NCBI RefSeq assembly: GCF_000737335.2
Contig: NZ_JMCC02000059.1
Span: 37,880-101,879, forward strand
Direction of reading: 5' to 3'
Source of the DNA: Enhygromyxa salina
Lineage (GTDB): Bacteria > Myxococcota_A > Polyangia > Nannocystales > Nannocystaceae
DNA: 64,000 bases
In this document: positions 8,861 to 16,938 of the stretch, piece after piece
Position numbering within the stretch: the first letter of the stretch is position 1
How the letters are laid out: each line of letters starts with the position of its first letter
The notes under the pieces: generated by a model
Seen by the model: the letters and a program-made list of their open reading frames with translations, nothing else
The model's database searches: none
What the model was told of the DNA's origin: nothing
Translations under genes and position numbers: made by a program

Positions 8861-8879
8861 CGGGCATCCCCGATGCCCG
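8861..8879. promoter_or_regulatory. perfect inverted repeat over the start of the 8873 gene
   Basis: CGGGCATC-CCC-GATGCCCG: two perfect 8-base arms, with the ATG of the next gene inside the right arm. A related copy (CGGGCAT-TCCCCG-ATGCCCG) lies at 7607-7626, in both cases just after TATAC(C/T). It could be an operator or a repeat-element scar. Confidence 0.4.
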
Positions 8880-9355
8880 AGCACGGTCCACTCCTCGTCG
8901 AGCTCTCGCTCCGCGAGTGGCCCATCGAGCTCGTGTTTGGTCGCGACGATCCCAAGACGCCGTCGGCCCCCGACGAAGCGAATACCAAGGAGTTGCTGGC
9001 GGACCTCGCCGACCGCCCACGCCACGAGTGGTTTCGCGCCGTCGCCCAACGACTCGAGCCCTTCGCCGACGACTGTCCCGCGCTCGAGCTCGCATATCTG
9101 GAGCTCGGGCTGACCAAGGACACCAACTGTCCCAGCGAGGGCGAGACGATCGCCGCCGCGATCAAGGCCTGCGAGCGCAACAAGGAGCTTCGCCTGACCG
9201 TGCCGAGCCTGCTCTACACCTGCGAGATCAGCACCAGGTCGATCTGCCGCCGCGGCACCGAGGCATCCACGACCTCGACGATCACCCGATCCCCGATCGT
9301 CAGAGTCTTGCCGCTGCGCTCGCCGACCATGCGCACGCCGGTCTCGTCGCGGTAG
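8873..9355 (+). CDS. hypothetical protein overlapping the RNase R gene tail-to-tail
   Basis: A 160-residue frame. The first ~120 residues look natural: MPEHGPLLVELSLREWPIEL, then PRHEWFRAVAQRLEPFADD, and a Cys-containing helical part ending near LLYTCEIS. From about 9235 the frame runs antisense through the end of RNase R and turns into low-complexity Ser/Thr/Arg, as a shadow frame does. The original stop has probably been lost, or the two genes were fused tail-to-tail by a deletion. No signal peptide and no family recognised. Confidence 0.5.
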   Translation: MPEHGPLLVELSLREWPIELVFGRDDPKTPSAPDEANTKELLADLADRPRHEWFRAVAQRLEPFADDCPALELAYLELGLTKDTNCPSEGETIAAAIKACERNKELRLTVPSLLYTCEISTRSICRRGTEASTTSTITRSPIVRVLPLRSPTMRTPVSSR

Positions 9356-11190
9356 TAGGGCTCGCCCCGCTCTTTCTCGAGATCGGCGACCTTGACCATC
9401 CCGTCGACAAACGGCGCGTCGAGCTGGACGAACACCCCGTTTTGCGAGAGCCCGGTGATCGCCCCTTCAAAGCGATCGCCAATCCGGTCGAGCATGAACA
9501 CCGCCGCGAACAAGCTCTGCGTCGCCCGCTCGGCCGCGACGATCTCGCGCTCGCGCTCGCTGCAGCGCACCGCCAAGTCCTCGCTCTCGCTCGGCTTTGG
9601 CATCCGCGGGACCGGGTCGGGCCCACAGTCGCCGCCGTGCTTGGCGACCCACGCCTTCATCACGCGGTGCGAGATCAAGTCGGGGTAGCGGCGGATCGGG
9701 CTGGTGAAGTGCACGTAGGCCTTCGACGCCAGCGCAAAGTGACCGACGTTGCCGGTCGAGTACAGCGCCTGCGACATCGCCCGCAGCATCAGCATGTTGA
9801 GCGCGGGGGCGAAGGTCTCGCCCTCGAGCTGCGACAGGAATTTTTGGGCGCCGCGGGGCTTTTGCAGCTTCTCGGGATCCGCCTTGGTCCCCAGCGCGAA
9901 CGCGGCCGCGGTCAGGTTCGCGAGCTTCTCGACATTGGGCTTGTCGTGCACGCGAAACACCACCGGCAAGCCATGCTCGACCGCGAGCTCGCCGACGCCC
10001 TCGTTGGCCGCGATCATCAGCTCTTCGACCAGGTTGTAGGCGCGCGTCATCGACTTGGTCGAGCGGCTCTTGACCACGTCCAGGATCCGCGTGCGGTCGT
10101 CTTCCTCGAGCACGACCTTGGCCTCGGGCAGATCCAGCTCGATCGCGCCGCGCCGGAGCCGGGCCTTGCGCAGGCGGTCGGCGCAATCTCGCAGCGCGAA
10201 CACGCGACCGCGGGCCTTCTTGCCCAGGTTGTCGGCGCCGTCGAGCGAGGTCGCAACCTCGGCGTAGGTCATCCGCCTCCGCGAGTGGATCACCGCGGCA
10301 CGCACGACCCACTCGCTGGTCTCGCCGGCCGGGCTGACCCGCATGCTCACCACCATTGCTAGCCGGTCTTGCTTGGGCACCAGCGAGCACATGTGCGAGC
10401 TGAGCTGGTGCGGCAACATCGGGATCGCGCGGTCCGGCAGATAGGCCGAGAAGCAGCGCTCGCGCGCCTCGGCGTCGATCCCGGTCCCTTCGCGGACGTA
10501 GTGCGAGACGTCGGCGATCGCCACGTGGAGCCGGTAGTCGTCGACGTGGCTGTTCTCGCCCAGCAGCTCGACGCAGACCGCGTCGTCAAAATCGCGGGCG
10601 TCCGGCGGATCGATCGTCATGAACGGGAGCCCGCGCAGGTCGGCCCGGTGCTCGAGCTCGTCCTCGAGCACCGTCGTTGGCACGCGCTTGGCCTCGTTGT
10701 GGGCCGCGTCGGTGAACACGTCGTCGATCTGCTGCTCGATCAGGATCTTCTGGATCTCGGTCTCGAGCGCGCCGGGCTTGCCGACCGTTCGCTCGACCCG
10801 CACGCGCAGGTCGGGGTTGGGGCCGTCGGGGTACTCGATGATCAACGCGGCGACGACCATCCCAGGCTGCCCCTCGCCAGGTCCGCCCACGCAGATCACC
10901 GGCCAGATCAGGCGTGGATCCTCGACCTCGAGCACCCAGGACTTGCCCGCGCGCGTCAGCAGCCCGACGACGCGCTTGCGCTTGCGCTTGATGATGGTCT
11001 CGATCCGCCCCTCGAGCCCTTTTTCGCTCTCCCAGTAGACGACCTCGAGCTCGTCGCCGTCGAGCGCGCCACGGAGGTAGCCCGGCGGGATGAACACGCC
11101 GCGGGTTTCGTCTGCGGACAATGGTTGGGCGAAGCCGTAGCCGCCTGGGTTGACGTGGAGGACGGCTCGAGTTTGAGAGCGCTGGGACAT
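9214..11190 (-). CDS. rnr: ribonuclease R (RNB family 3'-5' exoribonuclease)
   Basis: A 658-residue cytoplasmic enzyme that degrades structured RNA from the 3' end. It starts with a cold-shock/OB region (NPGGYGFAQPL, VFIPP), followed by the RNB catalytic domain with the metal-binding signature IDPPDARDFDDAV at residues 193-205, then HVAIADVSHYV and YVHFTSPIRRYPDLISHRV. It ends with an S1 domain (FEGAITGLSQNGVFVQLDAP, then DGMVKVADL). It is somewhat shorter than E. coli RNase R, mainly at the N-terminus and in lacking the Lys-rich tail. The ATG at 11190 gives the complete first OB fold. Confidence 0.96.
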   Translation of the reverse strand: MSQRSQTRAVLHVNPGGYGFAQPLSADETRGVFIPPGYLRGALDGDELEVVYWESEKGLEGRIETIIKRKRKRVVGLLTRAGKSWVLEVEDPRLIWPVICVGGPGEGQPGMVVAALIIEYPDGPNPDLRVRVERTVGKPGALETEIQKILIEQQIDDVFTDAAHNEAKRVPTTVLEDELEHRADLRGLPFMTIDPPDARDFDDAVCVELLGENSHVDDYRLHVAIADVSHYVREGTGIDAEARERCFSAYLPDRAIPMLPHQLSSHMCSLVPKQDRLAMVVSMRVSPAGETSEWVVRAAVIHSRRRMTYAEVATSLDGADNLGKKARGRVFALRDCADRLRKARLRRGAIELDLPEAKVVLEEDDRTRILDVVKSRSTKSMTRAYNLVEELMIAANEGVGELAVEHGLPVVFRVHDKPNVEKLANLTAAAFALGTKADPEKLQKPRGAQKFLSQLEGETFAPALNMLMLRAMSQALYSTGNVGHFALASKAYVHFTSPIRRYPDLISHRVMKAWVAKHGGDCGPDPVPRMPKPSESEDLAVRCSEREREIVAAERATQSLFAAVFMLDRIGDRFEGAITGLSQNGVFVQLDAPFVDGMVKVADLEKERGEPYYRDETGVRMVGERSGKTLTIGDRVIVEVVDASVPRRQIDLVLISQV

Positions 11191-11280
11191 GAGACTTTCT
11201 TCACACCTTCGGGGCTCGCTCGTGCTCAGCGTTCGGCCGGCTTCCGAGCGAATCCCGTGGCGGCGCGGAACGTGGCACGG

Positions 11281-12687
11281 CTACGGGCCCGCGGCAAGGG
11301 GCGACTGAGCGGGGGGCGCGTCCGACCCGGGAGCAGCGAACGCTCGCAGGGTGCCGTCGTCGCAGCCAACAATGACCGTGCCCGAGGGCGTGATCGCGAC
11401 CGAGCTGTCGACGTCGGCGCCCAGATCGACCGCCCACAGCACCTTGCCCTTGGCCGAGACCGCGTAGAGGTGGTCGTCTTGCGAGCCAAAGAACACGGTG
11501 CCGGCTTGGTCGACGAGCGGCGAGGAGTGGATCACGCCGCCCGTTGGCAGCACCCAATTGACCTCCCCGCTTGGCGCGAGCGAGTACAAGTTGGCGTCGA
11601 AGCTGGTCGCGTAGACCGTGCCGTCGGGGGCGATGCCAAGGCTCGAGCGGATGTCCCGCTGGGCGACGAAGCTCCAGCGCAGGCTGCCGTCGGATCGGAT
11701 CGAGTAGATGCGGCCGTCGTCGGCGCCAATGAACAGCGCGCCGTCGGCCCCAATCACCCCCGAGCCGTCGACGTCGGCGCGGACCGTGTATTGCCACTGC
11801 TGCTCGCCGGTCTCGGCCGCGAGCGCGGTCACGAACCCGTCTTGCCCGCCAAAGTAGACCCGGCCGTCGCTCAGCACCGGGGTCGAGAACACGTGCTTGG
11901 GCCGCTCCTCTTGCTCGGCGCTGGGCCAGTGCCAGCGAATCTCGCCCTCAGGAGACAGCCGATAGACGCCGTCCGCACCGACGAACAAGTCGCCGTCTGG
12001 CCCGATCGTGGGGCCGCCGTCGACATCGCAGCGGGCGCCCTCGGGCCCTGGCGAGCGGGTGTCTTCACAGTTGCCAAGTCGCTTGCGCCAAGCGATGCGA
12101 GCCTCGCCCTTGGCCGCGGGCGCGATCGCAAACAGTGTGTCGTCGTCATTGCCGACATACAGGCGCAGGTCGTCACCCTCGCCGCGGGCCGCCGCCGTCG
12201 CCCAGATCCGCCCGCCAAGATCAATGTCCAGTCCCACGCTGCCAGCCCGCTCGCCCTCGACCACGACCCCCACGAAGCGCCCAGCGTGGGTGCCAACGTA
12301 GGCCGTGAGCCCCTCCGGGCCGACCGCCAGCGTCGGCGTTCCAAACACCACGGCGCCAAGGTCAACGACCCAGCGTGGCTCCGGCGGCGTCGTTGGACCG
12401 AGCGCGTCGCTTGCCCCAGCGTGGCCCGGACCATTGCGAAACCATCGCTCGCCCTGGCCCGCGCTTGGCTTGGGGGCGGTCGCCGGGTCCGCGATCGGGT
12501 CCGCGTCGGCGCGCGTTCGAGCAGGCGCGAGGCAGACGCCCTCGACGCAAATGCGGTCGGTCTTGCAGTCGCTGTCTTTGCCACAGCCCGCACTGGGAGG
12601 ATGGCTAGCCGGACATCCGCTCAGCCCGAGCGCGCCGAGCAACCACCACCCACGCACCGCACCTGCAATCCTCACATCGCCCGTCAT
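11281..12687 (-). CDS. PQQ-like beta-propeller lipoprotein
   Basis: A 468-residue exported protein. The signal peptide ends in a GLSGC lipobox and is followed by a small Cys cluster (CGKDSDCKTDRICVEGVC) common in myxobacterial lipoproteins. The rest is a PQQ-type propeller: repeated blades such as GRVYFGGQDGFVTALAAETG, GALFIGADDGRIYSIRSDGS and GTVFFGSQDDHLYAVSAKGK, each followed by a W or V strand. BamB-like proteins use this fold as scaffolds, others as quinoprotein dehydrogenases; no PQQ-ligand Cys-Cys pair is seen, so a scaffold or surface role is more likely. GGAG precedes the chosen ATG 12687; the frame continues upstream without a plausible start. Confidence 0.85.
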   Translation of the reverse strand: MTGDVRIAGAVRGWWLLGALGLSGCPASHPPSAGCGKDSDCKTDRICVEGVCLAPARTRADADPIADPATAPKPSAGQGERWFRNGPGHAGASDALGPTTPPEPRWVVDLGAVVFGTPTLAVGPEGLTAYVGTHAGRFVGVVVEGERAGSVGLDIDLGGRIWATAAARGEGDDLRLYVGNDDDTLFAIAPAAKGEARIAWRKRLGNCEDTRSPGPEGARCDVDGGPTIGPDGDLFVGADGVYRLSPEGEIRWHWPSAEQEERPKHVFSTPVLSDGRVYFGGQDGFVTALAAETGEQQWQYTVRADVDGSGVIGADGALFIGADDGRIYSIRSDGSLRWSFVAQRDIRSSLGIAPDGTVYATSFDANLYSLAPSGEVNWVLPTGGVIHSSPLVDQAGTVFFGSQDDHLYAVSAKGKVLWAVDLGADVDSSVAITPSGTVIVGCDDGTLRAFAAPGSDAPPAQSPLAAGP

Positions 12688-13035
12688 GCTGTTCTCGCCC
12701 TCCCCATGTGGCGGGGCGGCCAAAGTTCCCACACATCGCTTGTGTTCGTAAATCCCCAATGGTAGTGCTAAGTTGTCGGGCGGCCCAATGGCCGCAAATC
12801 CCCGAAATTCTTGGGTCATTTGCGAATTCAACGACACCGCGGCGCGATTGCGCCGCTTTTTGGTGTCACCCCGAACCCAGTTGCCAGCGGAGGGATCCGG
12901 GCCCCGGGCGGGCAGGCAACGCAAAACAACACTCGTGCTGCAAGTTGTTCTTGACAACAAGGAAATAATTTGGTCGAGAAGAACACGACAAGCGTGAATC
13001 CCACGCAAGCGCACGCCGAAAGCAACGGAGCATAC
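12688..13035. other. divergent intergenic region
   Basis: 348 bp between the divergent propeller lipoprotein and AblB-like genes. No coding frame looks real. The right end is AT-rich and holds an inverted repeat GTTGT-TCTTG-ACAAC (12944-12958) with a TTGACA inside it, but no matching -10 box at 16-18 bp, so promoter assignment is only suggestive. Confidence 0.4.
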
Positions 13036-13920
13036 ATGGCAAATCAGGCCATTCAGGCAACAGAGCCTACAGGTCCGGTCGAGGAGCACTACTACCGTCG
13101 TGGCGACATCGACTTCTGCTTCCTCCTGAACCGCACTCACCTCAACCTGCGCGTGTTCGACTACCGGGTTGGCAACTACCAACAAAAGCGCGACTTTTTT
13201 GATCGCATCGCGCGCTCCGAGGGCCTCAAGAAGGTCTTCACCGTGGTCGAGAAGCAGGACTCCAAGTCCTGGCGCAGCGTCGGATTCTCGCGCGAAGGCG
13301 CGATCCCGGGCTACTTCCGCACCGCCGACGCGTACGTCATGAGCCGCGTCTACACCGACGACGGCGACCCCATCCAAGGCGGCGCGCCCAAGCTCACCGC
13401 GCCAAACATCGCGGCCAAAGATCCAAACCTCACCAAGCCCCGCGGGCTCAGCGTGGAGTTTGTGTCCGAGACGCCCAAGCTCGCGCGGGTCGTCGAAGAC
13501 CTCGGCCAAGCTGCTCTCTACGCGCCCTTCCGCCGCGCGGTGTTCCATCCCGACATCGCCATCCACGGCAAGGTCGGCAAGCGCGACTATTGGATCGGTG
13601 CCGAGACCGACTCGTCCTTCGGCCACGCCAAGATCGACCTCTTGACCCCGCCACGGGCCAACAAAGAGGCCGATCCGCCAGTCCTCGAGTTCCTGTTGCA
13701 GGCCCTGCTCGACGAGCTGCAGCGCCGCGAGACCGCCAGCGTGTTCTCGCTGACCGCCGTCGACTGGGGGCCAACCCAGCAGATCTACGCAAACCTCGCG
13801 TTCAAGGTGAACGCCCGGCTCACGGATCACCTGGTCCGCGAAGACGGATTCGTTGGCACCCAGCTGTGGCACCGCCGACTGGTCCCGGGCTCCTCGCCCA
13901 AGCTCGCTAGTTTCATTTAG
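13036..13920 (+). CDS. AblB-like N-acetyltransferase
   Basis: A 294-residue protein resembling the beta-lysine N-acetyltransferase AblB over its length. The N-terminal half has NLRVFDYRVGNY, then RSVGFSREGAIPGYFRTADA and YVMSRVY, close to the AblB 'GF..EG.IPGYF...DAyfM' signature. The C-terminal half looks like a GNAT domain (SVFSLTAVDWGPTQQIYANL, then a G...W strand at the end). AblB acetylates beta-lysine to a compatible solute, normally beside the aminomutase AblA. No ablA is present here, so the substrate may differ or ablA may lie elsewhere. GGAG at 13027-13030 fixes the start at ATG 13036. A strong hairpin follows the stop. Confidence 0.65.
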   Translation: MANQAIQATEPTGPVEEHYYRRGDIDFCFLLNRTHLNLRVFDYRVGNYQQKRDFFDRIARSEGLKKVFTVVEKQDSKSWRSVGFSREGAIPGYFRTADAYVMSRVYTDDGDPIQGGAPKLTAPNIAAKDPNLTKPRGLSVEFVSETPKLARVVEDLGQAALYAPFRRAVFHPDIAIHGKVGKRDYWIGAETDSSFGHAKIDLLTPPRANKEADPPVLEFLLQALLDELQRRETASVFSLTAVDWGPTQQIYANLAFKVNARLTDHLVREDGFVGTQLWHRRLVPGSSPKLASFI

Positions 13921-13939
13921 CTAGCGGCTTCGCTCGCTC

Positions 13940-13978
13940 AGGCCCACGCTCCGGGACATGGCTCCGGAACGTGGGCCT
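13940..13978 (+). terminator. long GC-rich hairpin after the AblB-like gene
   Basis: A 15-bp stem with one mismatch (AGGCCCACGCTCCGG / CCGGAACGTGGGCCT) around a 9-base loop, starting 20 bp after the stop at 13920. A TTCGTGCGTTTGTTGG stretch follows instead of a clean T-run, so termination is likely but not certain. Confidence 0.65.
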
Positions 13979-14156
13979 TCGTGCGTTTGTTGGCCAACTC
14001 ACGACTGGCTAGCGGTTGACCGCGGGTCTCAGCGACCTAGGTTGCGGCCCCCTGCGCGGGTCGTGCCTTGGTCTGTACAGACCTCCCCCGCCACAGCCAT
14101 CACATCCCCGGATGCCCTGGTCTTGCGGGCGTCCCATCAAGCCAAGGATCCCCAAC

Positions 14157-16121
14157 GTGAGCAGCGAAACCCATGAATTCAAGGCTGAGGTAGCCGCCCT
14201 CCTCAACCTGGTCACCAACTCGCTCTATACCAACAGCGAGATCTTCCTCCGCGAGCTGATCTCCAACGCCGCCGACGCCCTCGACAAGGCCCGCTTCCAG
14301 GCCCTCGTCGACAGCGCCCTCGACGGCAAGGAGCTCGAGTCGCAGATCCTGATCACCGTCAACAAGCAGGCCGGGACCCTCACGATCGAGGACACCGGCA
14401 TCGGCATGACGCGTGACGAGACCGCCCAGAACCTCGGCACGATCGCCCACTCCGGCACGCTTCGCTACCTCGAGGAGATGCAGAAGGCCCGGATCGCCGG
14501 CGAGACCAGCGGCGCGGCCGAGCCCAACCTGATCGGCCAGTTCGGCGTCGGGTTCTACAGCGCGTTCATGGTCGCCGACGAGGTCGTCGTCACCACCTTG
14601 TCGGGCAAGCCCGGCAGCGAGGCGATCATCTGGCGCAGCCGCGGTGACGGCAGCTACCAGGTCGAGCCAGGCACCCGCGACCAGCGTGGCACCACGATCG
14701 TGCTCACGCTCAAGTCCGAGGCCAAGGAGTTCTTGGATCGCTGGCGGATCGAGGCCCTGGTCAAGCGCTACAGCAACTACGTCATGCACCCAATCCGCCT
14801 GCGGGTGATCGACGAACAGGGTGAGGACAAGGATCCCGAGCCCCGTCAGATCAACGCCGCCTCGGCGATCTGGGCCCGCAGCTCCAGCGAGCTCGAGGAC
14901 AGCGACTACACCGAGTTCTACAAGCACGTCATGGGCGGGTTCGTGATGCCCGGCGACGAGCCCTTCGCGCGCCTGCACTTCACCGCCGACGCGCCGATCC
15001 AGTTTCACGCGCTGCTGTTCGTGCCCGGCCGGGCCCCTGCAGATCTGTTCCAAGAAGACCGCAAGGCGCTGCAGCTCTACGCCCGGCGCGTGCTGGTGAT
15101 GGAGAACTGCGACACGCTGCTGCCCCAGTACCTCCGGTTTGTCCGCGGCGTGGTCGACTCGCAGGATCTGCCGCTCAACGTCTCGCGCGAGATGCTGCAA
15201 GAGCACAAGTCGCTGGCCGCGATCCGCAGGCAGCTGACCCGCAAGACCCTCAAGCTGCTCGCCGAGCTCGCCGAGGAGGACGCCGCCAAGTACACCAAGA
15301 TGTGGAACGAGTTCGGCTCCGTCATCAAGGAGGGCCTGCACACCGACGGGGGCCAGCGCGCCGAGCTGACCGAGCTGCTTCGCTACCGCCACGTCGCCGA
15401 CACCGACGACGGCTTGATCTCGCTGAAGGACTACGTCGCGGCGATGGGCGAGGACCAGAAGTACATCTGGTACGTCGCTGGTCCCAACGAGACCGCGCTG
15501 CGCAACAGCCCGCACCTCGAGGCCGTCCGCGCCAAGGGTGAGAACGTGCTGCTGATGAGCGACCCCGTTGACGAGTGGGTGCTGCAGAGCCTCTCGGACT
15601 ACGAGGGCAAGCCGTTCCGCAGCGTCACCCAGGGCGAGCTCGACGAGCCCGCCGAGGACGAGGACAGCGACGAGCAAGACGACGACAGCGACAGCGCCGA
15701 CGACGAGGACAAGGCCAAGGACAAGCGCGAGCCCTCCCCGATCGACCCGCTGCTCAACCTCGCCAGGGTCGTCCTTGGTGATCGGGTCCGCGACGTCCGT
15801 GCCAGCAAGCGCCTGACCGAGTCGCCCTCGTGCCTGGTCGACGCCGCGGGCGGGCTCAGCCGCAACATGGAGCGGATCCTCCGCATGGCCCAGCCCGGCA
15901 CCAAGATGGGCGCCAGCCCGCGGATCCTCGAGCTCAACCCGGATCACTCCTTCGTCAAGGCTGCCAGCAAGATCAGCGAGACCAACAAGGATGACCCGCG
16001 GCTGCCCGAGTGGGTCGAGATCCTGCACGACCTCGCGGCCCTGGCCGAGGGCACGGTCCCGGATCCAGCTGGCGCGGCCAAGCGCTTCGTGAAGGTGCTC
16101 AACACGCTCGCAGAGTCCTGA
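14157..16121 (+). CDS. htpG: HtpG, Hsp90-family chaperone
   Basis: A 654-residue cytosolic ATP-dependent chaperone. Diagnostic N-domain motifs: EIFLRELISNAADALDKARF (Asn37 and Asp40 contact nucleotide), IEDTGIGMTRDE (Asp79) and LIGQFGVGFYSAFMVAD. The middle domain has VLVMENCDTLLPQYLRFVRG and the SREMLQ segment. A strongly acidic insert lies at about residues 496-527 (DEDSDEQDDDSDSADDED) between the middle and C-terminal domains, unlike E. coli HtpG. GTG 14157 is the start: AAGGA sits 9 bases upstream and the protein then begins SSETHEFKAEV as in relatives. A bidirectional terminator follows. Confidence 0.97.
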   Translation: MSSETHEFKAEVAALLNLVTNSLYTNSEIFLRELISNAADALDKARFQALVDSALDGKELESQILITVNKQAGTLTIEDTGIGMTRDETAQNLGTIAHSGTLRYLEEMQKARIAGETSGAAEPNLIGQFGVGFYSAFMVADEVVVTTLSGKPGSEAIIWRSRGDGSYQVEPGTRDQRGTTIVLTLKSEAKEFLDRWRIEALVKRYSNYVMHPIRLRVIDEQGEDKDPEPRQINAASAIWARSSSELEDSDYTEFYKHVMGGFVMPGDEPFARLHFTADAPIQFHALLFVPGRAPADLFQEDRKALQLYARRVLVMENCDTLLPQYLRFVRGVVDSQDLPLNVSREMLQEHKSLAAIRRQLTRKTLKLLAELAEEDAAKYTKMWNEFGSVIKEGLHTDGGQRAELTELLRYRHVADTDDGLISLKDYVAAMGEDQKYIWYVAGPNETALRNSPHLEAVRAKGENVLLMSDPVDEWVLQSLSDYEGKPFRSVTQGELDEPAEDEDSDEQDDDSDSADDEDKAKDKREPSPIDPLLNLARVVLGDRVRDVRASKRLTESPSCLVDAAGGLSRNMERILRMAQPGTKMGASPRILELNPDHSFVKAASKISETNKDDPRLPEWVEILHDLAALAEGTVPDPAGAAKRFVKVLNTLAES

Positions 16122-16123
16122 GG

Positions 16124-16161
16124 CGACTAAACAGGCTGGGCCCGACTAAACAGGCTGGGCC
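16124..16161 (+). repeat. two tandem 19-bp units after the htpG stop
   Basis: CGACTAAACAGGCTGGGCC is repeated exactly at 16124-16142 and 16143-16161, with a partial third copy (CGACCAAAC) at 16162-16170. It starts two bases after the htpG stop codon and runs into the terminator. Confidence 0.9.
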
Positions 16162-16170
16162 CGACCAAAC

Positions 16171-16196
16171 AAAAAAGCCCCCGCGAGGGGGCTCTT
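16171..16196. terminator. bidirectional rho-independent terminator
   Basis: AAAAAAGCCCCC-GCGA-GGGGGCTCTT: a 7-bp GC stem with a 4-base loop, an A6 run on the left (a T-run for the minus strand) and CTCTT on the right. It lies between htpG (+) and the convergent lipoprotein gene (-). Confidence 0.85.
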
Positions 16197-16218
16197 CACG
16201 AGTCCGAAGAAGGCCAGC

Positions 16219-16803
16219 TCAGCTGGCCTTTTTCACGTACTGCCCCGCGAACTGCCCGAGCCGCTGGCCGCAGGTGTGCAGCCGCTGCTGCGGCGCGGGC
16301 GTGAACAGGCTGGCGTCCTCGGCCGTGTTGACGCTGATCTCGTCGAGGGTCTGCCCGTCGCGGCTGAAGATGATGCGCGCGGTGATCTTCGAGGGCCACG
16401 CGATCACGCCTGCGTACAGGCCCTCTTCCCAGGCGGTGTAGCTCACGGTGATCTGGATCGCGCCAGCTGGGGCCACGCCGGGGACGATCTGCACGTCGCG
16501 CAGCTCCTTGGTGAGCCCTTCGAGGATACCAATGTTGGCGGAGTCCTTGGTCTCCAGGTAGGTGGTGCGGTGCTCGTCTTTCTCGCGCGAGGCCAGCCAC
16601 TCTTCTTCGCTCAGGCCCTTGTCGCTGATCCTGATGTTCGAATAGTCGTACTGGATCGACATCGCGGTGACCCCAACCAACGCCGACGGCGGCCCAGAGG
16701 CTGTGATGACTGTCCAAGGGACGCAGGCCATCGCGCCCATGGCCAAGCCAAGCACGAGCACGAGCGAAGGAACGAGATGACGTAGGCGATCGAGCACAGA
16801 CAT
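16219..16803 (-). CDS. lipoprotein, unknown family
   Basis: A 194-residue exported protein starting MSVLDRLRHLVPSLVLVLGL and ending its signal peptide at GAMAC (lipobox). The mature part has a mixed alpha/beta pattern (AMSIQYDYSNIRISDKGLSE, IQITVSYTAWEEGLYAGVI, ITARIIFSRDGQTLDEISVN) with two cysteines only, including the lipid Cys. It is divergent from the MlaF-like ATPase gene with 135 bp between them, which could share regulation. Not recognised; lipid-asymmetry or outer-membrane quality-control partners are possible from context only. Confidence 0.78.
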   Translation of the reverse strand: MSVLDRLRHLVPSLVLVLGLAMGAMACVPWTVITASGPPSALVGVTAMSIQYDYSNIRISDKGLSEEEWLASREKDEHRTTYLETKDSANIGILEGLTKELRDVQIVPGVAPAGAIQITVSYTAWEEGLYAGVIAWPSKITARIIFSRDGQTLDEISVNTAEDASLFTPAPQQRLHTCGQRLGQFAGQYVKKAS

Positions 16804-16938
16804 GCGAGCCAAGCTATCACGCCCCGCGCGCCATGGCGGAGGCTGATCTTCGCTCGGACGAGACCTTTTCCCCCACCCTGAAAGTGAGCTTCTCGCGCGG
16901 TTGCGGACGCCCGTTTTCAGCTCTGCTACCGTGGCCGC

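Noticed and set aside
10369..12765. 798-codon plus-strand frame opposite rnr and the propeller gene
   Set aside because: It crosses two minus-strand genes and has no recognisable pattern, so it is a shadow.
12951..12980. TTGACA as a -35 box for the AblB-like gene
   Set aside because: No acceptable -10 hexamer at 16-18 bp; the sequence there is TCGAGA.
14100..16028. 642-codon minus-strand frame opposite htpG
   Set aside because: Antisense of a well-conserved gene, with Val/Leu/Glu-rich low complexity and no domain pattern.
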